Positions 23,951 through 33,050 of a DNA stretch of 64,000 nucleotides are shown one piece after another. The stretch covers positions 186,001 to 250,000 of the forward strand of contig JAJEKV010000028.1 in the NCBI GenBank assembly GCA_021234155.1, written 5' to 3'. The notes beneath the pieces were generated by a model, which had not been told where the DNA came from, did no database searches, and saw only the letters and a program-made list of their open reading frames with translations. The DNA comes from Isoetes taiwanensis. Lineage: Eukaryota > Streptophyta > Lycopodiopsida > Isoetales > Isoetaceae. Every line of letters starts with the position of its first letter. Positions within the stretch are counted from its first letter, which is position 1. Made by a program: the position numbers and the translations under genes.

Positions 23951-26453
23951 TTCGTCCCCCTTCTTGTGGCTTCCTTTTGATTGCCTCCTGTTTCTAGCTT
24001 CTCTACAATCTAGAACACATAAGAGGTGGCAGGACGCTACTGATTTTATGCTTTAGGTGTAATGTTACAAAGAACGGCTTCTCAATTGGCTAGCATTTTG
24101 TGAAAAATATCATCTGACCGCGTAGCACTTCGTTATATGGAAAATTGTTGCAGACAACATCCATCTGATGCCTACTCATGAAGAGAAGCAGACTTAAAAA
24201 ACTACTGGAGACATTCCATTGGGTAAGGATATGTTTCAGCATTTTTATAGATTCTTGACATCTGCTCTTCCCTTGTCTCCATCTTCACAGTGGGCATTGG
24301 CAGTGCAAGAGGAGCATCTCCATCGCATATTGAACTACATCTGTGATAAAAGTATTATTCCCAAATATTCGGTGGTTCTTTGGCAGATAGTTCATTGATC
24401 AATTAGAGTAAATTCGAAGGTCCACTCATTTAAGCCATGAGTAAGCCCACTCTACCCCATATGTAAGGTATTGTTGAAGACTATTGAATTTTATTTTGTC
24501 TTGTGTGACAATGTTCATACCACATGGGCATGGATTTAGGCTCGTTTTCAGTCACATCTTAGCAGTCAGCAAATTCTTCTTGGTTCATTCCTTGGACATT
24601 GGCCAAGACACAAGAAACTAGTGTTCCATATTACACGACCGTTGGCCTGCTGGGCCATTTGGAAAAGCGGTGCTACCTGGTGTTTAAAAGCATTCTCTCT
24701 ACTCTAGGTCAAATACTCCAAGAGATTAAGGATAGTTTATATGATCAATATATGATGTCTCCACACCATCTGATGATGATGATAAAGATGAGATCTGAGG
24801 ATCTTATCTCCGTCTCATCTAATGCTTCTTTGTGACTTTTTTTAGTCTTTGGAACAAGATATACAATAAATGCAAATATAGGAGGAAGGATCTCGGTTGT
24901 AGGAGAGCATTTGCTATAAAAAGGCCAAAATTCTTGTTGCATCAGAGATTTTGCCCTCTTCTACAGTTTCATGAAAGGTGTTTTTTAATAGCGAATTTTT
25001 CTAGAGTCAAATGAAAGTCTCTTTCACGAATGAATTATGATCCAGCAACACTTACATATAAAAAGAAGCCCATATCGAAAATTATAGATCTTGCAGCACC
25101 ACTTCTTGTGCTTGACAATCTGGGGGCGTCTTCCTTATTCGACCCCCTCAAAGCGATGTGGCATCAAATCGGCCCTCAATTCAAGCATTCAATGGTGGGA
25201 TATGATGCCACGTCGTGAGGGGCGAATAAGGAAGGCTAGCCGACAATCTGCCCATCAATCCTTCTCCTTTTTACTTCCGGCAAAGGACACCAGTTAACCA
25301 TCATTTCACTTAAAAAGAACCCAAAACCTAGAATAGAAAAAAAACTAGCTACATCTCTTCGTCCAAATCTCATACAGACCACATATCCCCCCTCCAAATT
25401 GCATATTCGAGCAACCCAAAAAAGTTCATTACAGAATTCTGAGATGTGGATTTCCAATTTATTAGAGATGGACTACAGAGGGACAGAGGGAATTCCTCAA
25501 GAGAAGATGTGGTACAACCAGATTAAAGAGCGTCCGCTACCCACCTCTACCGAGACAAAAATTCTTGTTTTGCAGGATGGTTCTGCAAACTATCGTTTTC
25601 GGTTAGAGATGGTTCCTTGGGACGCCCAATGGGCCGAGGTTCGGTTTTCCTAGGATGCTGAATAAGCCGAGGTTCAAATCCTCGTTCGGAGCACTACATA
25701 GATAGCAATCCTGCTTGGAATATGCTGAAATTCTTATATTGTTGTTTCTTACTGATGAATGTGGATGGAATGGTTGATTTTATTTAAATGGTTCCTACCA
25801 TCCAATAGTTTTTATCAAATAGCGTGCAAATCTTATTCTAATTCCAGTGATTACTTTTAAATGAAGGTTAGTTTATAAAATTCTATTAAGATGAATGTGA
25901 TGAATGTGCTTTCTTCAAGTATATAAAAACCATGGTATAATCATTCATCAAGGTGAATCTGTGAAAAGACCAAAAAAAATTCAACATTACTTATAAATAA
26001 TCGAAGCAGTTCATTCAAATCAGCCTACTTTGGAGGTGTGTTAAAGTGGTAATTCACAACTTTCTCAAAGCGGAATCGTAAATAGCATATTCGGCACTGT
26101 GGATATAAGATCTCATTCAGCTGCAATATTTGGGATACATTTTCATTTGAGCCAAACTGTTACTGGTACCAAAACTGCTCTCACCTTCTAAGTCGGAAAT
26201 CAAAGCAGTAAAAGCAGAGCCTTGTTTGTTCAGTGATCCGAAATTTCAAAATTATGTCTCAGAGAAATAAACTCTATCCAGATTCCAGAAGCCTCAAGAG
26301 TGAAATAACCTATATTCAACACATATGCAGGTCCTGAGGCAAGGAAGCTTATGGCAAACCATCGTGCCAATAGACGTCGTCGCTCCAGCAGTAAACTATG
26401 GAGTAGAATGAAGTTGATGACCAGGGTACTTTCACATAGATATGTACAAATTT
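23951..26453. other. Unassigned stretch
   Basis: The part up to about 24600 may still be L1 3' sequence. 25640-25700 contains GAGGTTCAAATCCTCGTTCG, a perfect T-arm-like hairpin, but without other tRNA parts. No gene was recognised. 25720-26453 lies downstream of the LHP1 stop codon (minus strand) and should include its 3' UTR. Confidence 0.35.
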
Positions 26454-28911
26454 TTACTGCCCGCTACTATATCGTAAGTGTTGTTCATAGAAATCTATCA
26501 ACTGCAGTGGTTAAGAATATAAATTAAAATATCACTGTGTAAAGATAACTCAGAGTCAAACCAACAAATGAGAATATATACCAGAATTGGATAATTGGAT
26601 CTCAGAAACTTGTTGTCCACCACAGCTTCTTGACCATCAGATCTGCCATCCAAATTTCAAGGATCAGAAACATTGGTGAAAAGCAAACTGGAGGTTAGAA
26701 TGCATGCTGTCAGGGCAGGGGCAAAGAAGCTAACCTCTTCACTTTGAAGAGGACTGTCACTTCTTGCTTTCCACTTACAAAATTACTGGCGTAATTGATA
26801 GCTTTCAATATATCTGTGATTTTAGCGGGTTCTTGAGTACTATCTACAGGGGATACAGCCGAGTCTGTTGGCAATGGCAATTTCTTGGGGACATCTAATT
26901 CAGAGGAGTCTGGGGTTCTCACAATCTCCACAGCAGATGCTCCTGAAATTGGTTCTAATATGGACGTTTTTGATGTACAACATTCAGCAGAAATATTCAC
27001 AGGTGGTGCCTCTTCCATGGTGGCAACAAGAGGTGCATTTGGCATTGGAAACTCTGACGACTCTTCAACAGTATTCTCTGTTGTACATTTGACAATATCT
27101 TCTTTGTCATCTGCCTTAGGGCCTGAGACAACTTCTGTTTTGGCCTCTGCCATTACTTCTGTTCTGCCCTCTGCAACCACTTCCTGTTTTATGGAATGAA
27201 CTTCTGACCTGGGCTCTGCTGTGACTTCTCTTCTGCCCCCTGAAACCACTTCCTGTTTTACATGATGCACATACCCAGATTTTCTTTTCTTTGCTCCAAT
27301 TGGCCGGTCACTAACAGGAGGTTTTTCAAGGCCTGCATGCCTTCCTAATGTAGCATTTGTTATGCTTTTTAAACAATCATGCGGTTTGAATTCATTTTCA
27401 TTGATCTGCTTCACATCAGCCGATTCGAGTGACTTTGCTTCATTTTGTTGAGATTCTTGCACTTCGACCAGTTCCACTTTATTTGTTTGTATCACCATGG
27501 CAGGCTCATTTGCTGGTGGAACTTCGGGCTGTGCTGTTGACTCTGTGACAGCCGGCTCCTGACATTGTTCAGTACCCTTAAGTTCTGAACCGTTAAAATC
27601 AGATTTATCTGCAATCATCGCTGTCTCCTCCCTCTCATCAGATGCAGCCATCTTCTCCGTCTCTTCAGGTGCAGGGGTTGTTACAGTTTCACTAGACTTT
27701 GCACCACCTTCCTTTTCAGGACTTCCAGATGCTTCCACAGTTTTCCTTCTCTTCTGTTGCATGCTATGCAATGGATTTGCTTTCCGTTTGCCACGCCTAT
27801 TTGATTTAGTACATAAACTATAAAAAAAAAAAAGCATATATTATTTCTACTTCAGATAGCAAAAGAACTGTTCCAACTATAAATCACCTTTTTTCAAACT
27901 CTGCTAAAATTTCATCGCAGTGCTTCACATGCTCATAGGGTTCCCAGGTATTTGACTTCTCTGGCCAATTTAGCCTGGATAATCAACTTTGTGATTATCT
28001 CATCAGATAAATCAAGAAATAAATGAAGTAAGAGCGGCCACTCACCACTTTACAAGGTACTGGGCATCACCCTGCATCGATCCCAACTATTAAGGTTAGA
28101 ATTTTGGGCTCCAAAGTGTCTAAGTTGATATCTTTTTAACAGAAAAAGTGTTCCCTTTGTTGATCCATTTTCTCTTTTGCCATAGACATTGAAATATTCT
28201 TTTGAAATGCATACCCTAGTTTATGAACTTCATTCACCAATTGCATCCAAAAATAAGCTTCATGATAAAGATTAATCTGAACGGTACAGAGACACTTACC
28301 CTTCTAATTCTCTTCTTTCTGATAGCTTCAACTTCATAGAAACCAACAGGCAGAGGGCCTCCTTCCTCATGCTGGTCTTCTTCATCATCTTCATCATCAT
28401 CATCATCATCATCTTCATGATCCCCATCTTCGTCCTCTTTTTTTTCCTTATTTTCTGCTGGCGTCACCACTGGTGCTCCATCTTGAACTGGCAAAGATTC
28501 CTTCCCAAGCTCTGGCTGAGGCTGGGGCTGAGTCTCCACTTGGATTTCAGGTTGAAACTGATGCTCAGCCTGAGGTTGGGGCTTGGGCTTGGGCTCAGGC
28601 TGATACTCTGGCTGAGGTTCCTGTAACAGCTCAGGTTTATCACTTGGATCGTCCATTCTGACTGTCTCCTTTGGAGCCAATACCGAACTTTCTTCCTTGA
28701 ACAAATTCTTAGCTGTCTCAGTCAAGTCTGATCCAGAAATGCTGGCCTGTCTAGTAGTTCTCTTCCGGTTCGAACCCGTTGGTGTACCCTTTCGAGTCCT
28801 AGATCCTGAATTCTTGCCCACTCGACCTGCAGATCCATTTTCTTGACTAGAGCCACGAAACTTGGAGCCCCCCCTTGTCTCAGGCTGAGCAGATGCAGGC
28901 TGGTCCCGCAT
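26454..28911 (-). CDS. LHP1: LHP1/TFL2-type chromodomain protein (complete, six exons)
   Basis: The exons on the minus strand are 28300-28911, 28046-28071 (26 nt), 27888-27974, 26735-27817, 26582-26642 and 26454-26501. All junctions have GT/AG sites and keep frame, giving 638 residues. Residues 1-155 are basic and Pro/Gln/Glu-rich, followed by an acidic run (DDDDDDDEDDEED). The chromodomain covers about 190-242 (FYEVEAIRKKRIRR, GDAQYLVKW, LNWPEKSNTWEPYEH). Its aromatic cage is intact: Tyr192, Trp213, Trp216. The chromoshadow domain is about 572-634 (ITDILKAINYAS, SDGQEAVVDNKFL, LIDFYEQHLRY). In plants, LHP1 binds H3K27me3 and works with Polycomb complexes in the nucleus. The hinge is long (about 330 residues) and holds a duplicated KQEVV motif. 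The start is the first in-frame ATG after the upstream stop-free stretch. Single-copy here, with no stops. Confidence 0.93.
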
Positions 28912-29160
28912 GACCAAGCTCAAGAGCCAAGACCGCAATTTGTCCAGCTGAAGAACCCTAATCTGATGTACAAGCAAAATTGCAAGTGCCCAAAAGCTGA
29001 AAGCCGATTTACCTGCTGCAGCGATCAGGTTAGAAAGTGCCCAGTTCCTGAGAGCGCAGTGTGCCCGACTGGATGGATGTGCACCTAAGAGGGATCGACC
29101 AAGTGAGTAAAGATTCTCTAGATTTCATCCATCCAATCGGATTTAATTGACGGCCTAAGG
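28912..29160 (-). promoter_or_regulatory. 5' flank and probable 5' UTR of the LHP1 gene
   Basis: The frame stays open for at least 22 codons upstream of the chosen ATG, but without another ATG. A CAG/GTAAATC sequence at about 29010 could be a 5' UTR splice donor. No TATA box could be assigned with confidence. Confidence 0.35.
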
Positions 29161-30042
29161 TCCGGAAGCGGGAAACATCTGGTGGTTCCTGCTTCTTTTT
29201 GGGGCTTTTCTTTACTTATTTCTTTATTATTATTTATTATTTATTATTATTATTGCATTATATTACTTTAGTTTGTCCCCACTTGTCTAACAACTAATTC
29301 CGAATCCAGTTGAGTTCCCTCTCTTTAACTCAATTTATTCTCCCATTGCTAGTTGAATTTTTCTAATCTATATCTTAATTGTCATAGTCTTGTAGTCTTC
29401 GTGGACGTTAAAAAATCTATTTTATTTTAGATTGCACAAATTTTGCATCCTCTATTGTCTTTTATAATTGGTCACGCAAAACTTATTGGCATGAATGACC
29501 TCGCCTCGAATCGATATTCTTGATCAGTAAATCTATGCATCAAGAATTATTGAAAACACATCTTAATGACTTTATAAACTTCCAATGTTTGAGTTTCGTA
29601 TTGTGGGAGGTATAAATCTTGATTTTGTATGATCCAAGGTTGATTAATGTCTAAAACATCAAATATTATTTTGTTCTAAATTCATGAGGGATTCATTGAA
29701 TTTCATATTGTAGCATGATAAAAGCATAATAAGTGGTAAGATTAGGAAACTTTCCTATGAAAATATATTTGATGGTACATTTCAAATATTGGTCAATGTC
29801 GTGCTATCCCATTTGGTAGCAAAAAATGAACATTGATCGTGCAATTTGAATCTAACACATAGATTTGTTGAATGGATTTTTGGAAATTATGATGACTTCG
29901 TATTATAACAACTCTTGCTCATAAAATTATTTTTACGCCATGCATTACTTTTAAACTTCGAAGGCAAAAGCCTCTTTGAGCTCAAACACACATTTGAACT
30001 TCCTCATTGGTCTATGAGTATGCTTTATAGTTGTAACATGTA
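29161..30042. other. AT-rich intergenic sequence upstream of LHP1
   Basis: No gene is visible. It contains a TTATTATTATTTATTATT run (29220-29260) and would hold the distal LHP1 promoter. Confidence 0.4.
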
Positions 30043-30044
30043 TA

Positions 30045-30156
30045 GGGGAATGGAGGTTGACCTCCATTCCGAGTTTCCAGGTGGGGTCCCGCGACCGGCG
30101 TTAACCGGGAGCGGGTCACCTGGAAACCAGAATGGAGGCCCCAACCTCCATTCCCC
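30045..30156. mobile_element. Short GC-rich hairpin MITE
   Basis: A 112 bp near-palindrome. GGGGAATGGAGGTT...GTTTCCAGGTG on the left pairs with CACCTGGAAAC...AACCTCCATTCCCC on the right. It is flanked on both sides by TA (30043-30044 and 30157-30158), as a TA target-site duplication would be. The base composition contrasts with the AT-rich surroundings. Confidence 0.65.
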
Positions 30157-30816
30157 TACAATATAGAAGTTGGGGACGTTTTTTCCCTCAGCAGATCCGG
30201 CGAAGCTTCAGATGCAACAAAAAACCGGGCTTAAAAAAACAAAGCAGAGCTTCAAAAATCTAACGAAGCAGAGCAGGGCTTCAAGATCTTGCGAAGCAGA
30301 GCAAAACAGAGCATAGATCTGGCAAAGCAGTGCAGGTTTTCAAGATCCGACAAAACAGGGTTTCAAGATCCATCAAAACAGCTCAGGGCTTCAAGATCGG
30401 GCAAAGCAGATCAAACCAGGGCTTCAAAAATGCTCTGCTATGGCGAGCAGAGCAAACAGATTAAAAAAATCAGAAGATCTGTATGAAGAACAAGCTTCAT
30501 CTATATGAAGATCTGTGTGAAGAACAAGCTTCTGCTTCTCTATTACAACGGGGATCTGTGTGAAGAACAAGCTTCATCTGCTTCATCTTCTATCTGCATG
30601 AAGAAACGACGATCTGCGTGCACCGACTTCATCTAAAGAACTGGCGGCGGCCCTAAAAATAAAGAACCTTAAAACAAAATGAAGAACCCTAACCTGCGCA
30701 GCCGGTCAGGCGGAATGCGTTCATCCAACTTCCGTTCCGCAATATTAGGCTGCGCCATGTGGCGCCATGAAAATGCACGCCAGGGAAAAAAAACGGACCC
30801 AACTTCTATATTGTAG
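30156..30816. mobile_element. TIR element with internal degenerate repeats
   Basis: The ends are inverted repeats of about 33 bp: CTACAATATAGAAGTTGGG plus CGTTTTTT...CCCT on the left, and its complement at 30783-30816 on the right. The interior is made of degenerate direct repeats rather than a transposase gene: roughly 30 bp units around GCTTCAAGATC...GCAAAGCAGA (30195-30460), and units of GATCTGTGTGAAGAACAAGC (30476-30620). The left terminus abuts or overlaps the hairpin MITE. No clear target-site duplication was seen. Confidence 0.65.
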
Positions 30817-31249
30817 TTTAAAGTGGAATAGTTTAAATGATCCATAATGCGCATGCTCTAACTATATGAAAAGGAATATGTACGAGACTGTCCATTCTAT
30901 TGGATACATGCCTGGGAGGGGATCCAATTCCATATGGAATCTATCTATAGATCGAGCCCAGACAACTTGCAGGTCAACTCTACTAAACAATGTTTTGAAG
31001 ATTATTCATCTGTTTTACATACTAGATAATGCCTTGCTTTGGCCTTCAATTTAGATACCCTCGTGTTCGTAACTGGGGTCCTATGTGCCACTTGCCATAA
31101 ATAGATTCACACTAGGAGGGAGAAATTCATCTCTCTGTGTTTCTGTAACTTGCACATTTTACTCAGGTGGCAACGAGATATTACATGATACTTGCAAACA
31201 ATTATAAGATGATTTTACAAATGTCAGGACTGATTATGGTGTAGATAAT

Positions 31250-31372
31250 GCCCTGGCCCGAAGGTGTTACTGAAAAAAAAAATTGAGGGCCATCAAAATG
31301 GCGTGCTACGCCCGAGCCATTTTGATGGCCCGAATTTTTTTTTTTTTTGAAGTAACACCCGAGGGCCAGGGC
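31250..31372. mobile_element. Near-perfect palindromic foldback element
   Basis: Arms of about 55 bp, GCCCTGGCCCGAAGGTGTTACT...GGGCCATCAAAATGGC and its reverse complement, are separated by a loop of about 12 bp. A-tracts and T-tracts pair inside the arms. It is directly adjacent to the next TIR element. Confidence 0.7.
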
Positions 31373-31373
31373 C

Positions 31374-31569
31374 TTATTGCCTTAACACACCGCCCCGAGA
31401 GTTTTGGGCCATCCGATCACCAAAAATCGATCTGAATCCGTCCATTTGATAACACCCTAGGGTGTTATGGAGTAGCAGTGTGTTATAGCTCCAGTAATAC
31501 ACTGATCAAGATTGATCTGAACCGTTGGATCACTATAAACTTGAGGGGCAGTGTGTTAAGGACCAATAA
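31374..31569. mobile_element. Small MITE (196 bp)
   Basis: Inverted ends TTATTG.CCTTAACACAC.GCCCC and GGGGC.GTGTGTTAAGG.CAATAA. The interior is also partly palindromic (ATCGATCTGAATCCG against CAGATCAATC; centre AACACCCTAGGGTGTT). The ends resemble TTA/TAA-targeting elements, but the flanking trinucleotides cannot be separated from the inverted repeat. Confidence 0.6.
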
Positions 31570-32280
31570 TTTATTCCTCATGGTTGGGTAGAATTATTGT
31601 AATACATTCCACATGCTTCACTATTTATGAAGGTCAAATTTCGTCTTAAAGATTATCCAGTGTTCTAGTTGACCATTTCATACCACATTGCATAGGACCA
31701 TATGCATCTTATTATGGTAATTAATAAAAACCACCATAGCAAAGTATGTTCGCATCAAGTGAAGAGTTTTTTCCCCCTTTTAAACTAGGTATTGAGGCCT
31801 CTCCTTTCATAAAAGGACTTATATCTGCATGGAATTTGATGAAACTAAGGAAGATAGACTGTGTTGAAACTTTAGAATGTCTACATGAAAATAGTAATCC
31901 TGCATTATAACTTGAAGGCTTGGTGAATTTATTTTCTCTTCTAGAACATTTGAGATGAAGCCACTAATACTTCTTTTCTTTCTTTTTCTTTGAGGGATAA
32001 AACTATACTTTGTGTAATTGGACGTGACAGCAACATGCTGCAGTAAAGGGGAGAGGCGGCACGCAGTTGCATGCATGATTTTTATGATTTGCATGGCAAA
32101 AAAAACATTTGTTGCAATGCTTTAGATATATTTGCTATGGTTAAAATGCATATTTTTACTACAAGCGGGAGGCAAAAGGAATTTGGGGCATCATAGTTGG
32201 CAAAAAGTTGGCTATAGCGAGAATTTATGAAGATTTTAATGATTTTTAATGGTTTTTTTAAAGATTTTTGATTTTTATTG
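31570..32280. other. Unassigned stretch
   Basis: AT-rich sequence. No coding or RNA feature recognised. Confidence 0.4.
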
Positions 32281-32475
32281 CATGTATGCATGCATGCGAG
32301 CGAGCATTTGATGCGATGCGAGCGAGCGAGCGAGCGAGCGAGCGAGCGAGCGAGCGAGCGAGCGATGCATGTAGCGCAGCGATGCGAGCGAGCGGGCAAC
32401 GAGCGAGCGAGCGAGCGCAGCGCATGCGAGCGAGCGCATGCGAGCGAGCGAGCGCATGCATGCATGCATGCATGT
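32281..32475. repeat. (GAGC)n / (CATG)n microsatellite block
   Basis: Long runs of GAGC units (notably 32319-32363 and 32380-32455) are interrupted by GATGC variants and flanked on both sides by ATGC/CATG repeats. This makes a CpG-rich island in AT-rich DNA. Open frames on both strands (ARSLARSL, ERASERAS) are repeat artefacts. Confidence 0.95.
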
Positions 32476-32695
32476 ATAGATGAATTTTTACGCCTATGGG
32501 AAACCAAGCGGGTTATGGGACAGTACATGCAAGGGCAACAGCTTGTATAAAACCTGGGGACTAGACTCCATCAGCAAACACAATAACCAAATAATAAAAC
32601 TACCAAGAAAACTCCCAACTCCCATCCTCACACACTGCTTGCTAGGGACGAAGGGTTTGACTCGCTCGAAGTGATCAATAACAATCGGTAAAACC

Positions 32696-32866
32696 ATGGC
32701 CCGCACTTTTGCTGGTTCTTCTTTGTTATTCATTCATGCCTTCCTTCTTTCTCTCATGTTATCAAGTTTGCAATCCCGAGACATCATTTCTCGCTGGAGG
32801 CAACTCCGTGCATACATGTATGCCCAGAGGTATCTTGTCCAGTGCACTCGGGGTGAACACGGATGA
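32696..32866 (+). CDS. Possible small secreted-peptide ORF
   Basis: The ATG has a favourable plant context (AAACCATGG). It starts 56 codons with a hydrophobic N-terminus (MARTFAGSSLLFIHAFLL, then SLMLSSLQ) that looks like a signal peptide, followed by a short basic region with one cysteine. A second frame continues downstream (to about 33050) with the motifs CMPRGILSSALGVNTDEVEE and STGEEELCIVCPF. A single frameshift or an intron may join the two into a precursor. I recognise no peptide family. It could equally be chance or a decayed gene. Confidence 0.25.
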   Translation: MARTFAGSSLLFIHAFLLSLMLSSLQSRDIISRWRQLRAYMYAQRYLVQCTRGEHG

Positions 32867-33050
32867 GGTAGAGGAGGTAGCGTCTCGTCGTCCAAGCAAT
32901 TCAATTAATTTTTCCAGCACGGGAGAGGAGGAGCTCTGTATAGTCTGTCCATTTGCTACTCATCCCCTTTTTTTTTCTCATCATTCATGTGGTGATGGAC
33001 CTATAAGACAACATGTCGAAGAACATGTAAAATCTATGAGATATGTATGA

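Noticed and set aside
25640-25700. Possible tRNA gene ending in a perfect T-arm
   Set aside because: No D-arm, anticodon arm or pairing acceptor strand at the required distance upstream.
26385-26440. Alternative last LHP1 exon ending STP-stop
   Set aside because: The exon at 26454-26501 has a better acceptor and encodes LIDFYEQHLRY, the expected chromoshadow end.
28912-28977. LHP1 start at an upstream TTG codon
   Set aside because: Plants use ATG in nearly all cases; the first ATG in frame is at 28911.
32082-32550. Several overlapping frames with ARSLARSL or ERASERAS repeats
   Set aside because: All arise from the GAGC repeat, open in several frames on both strands; no domain or codon signal.
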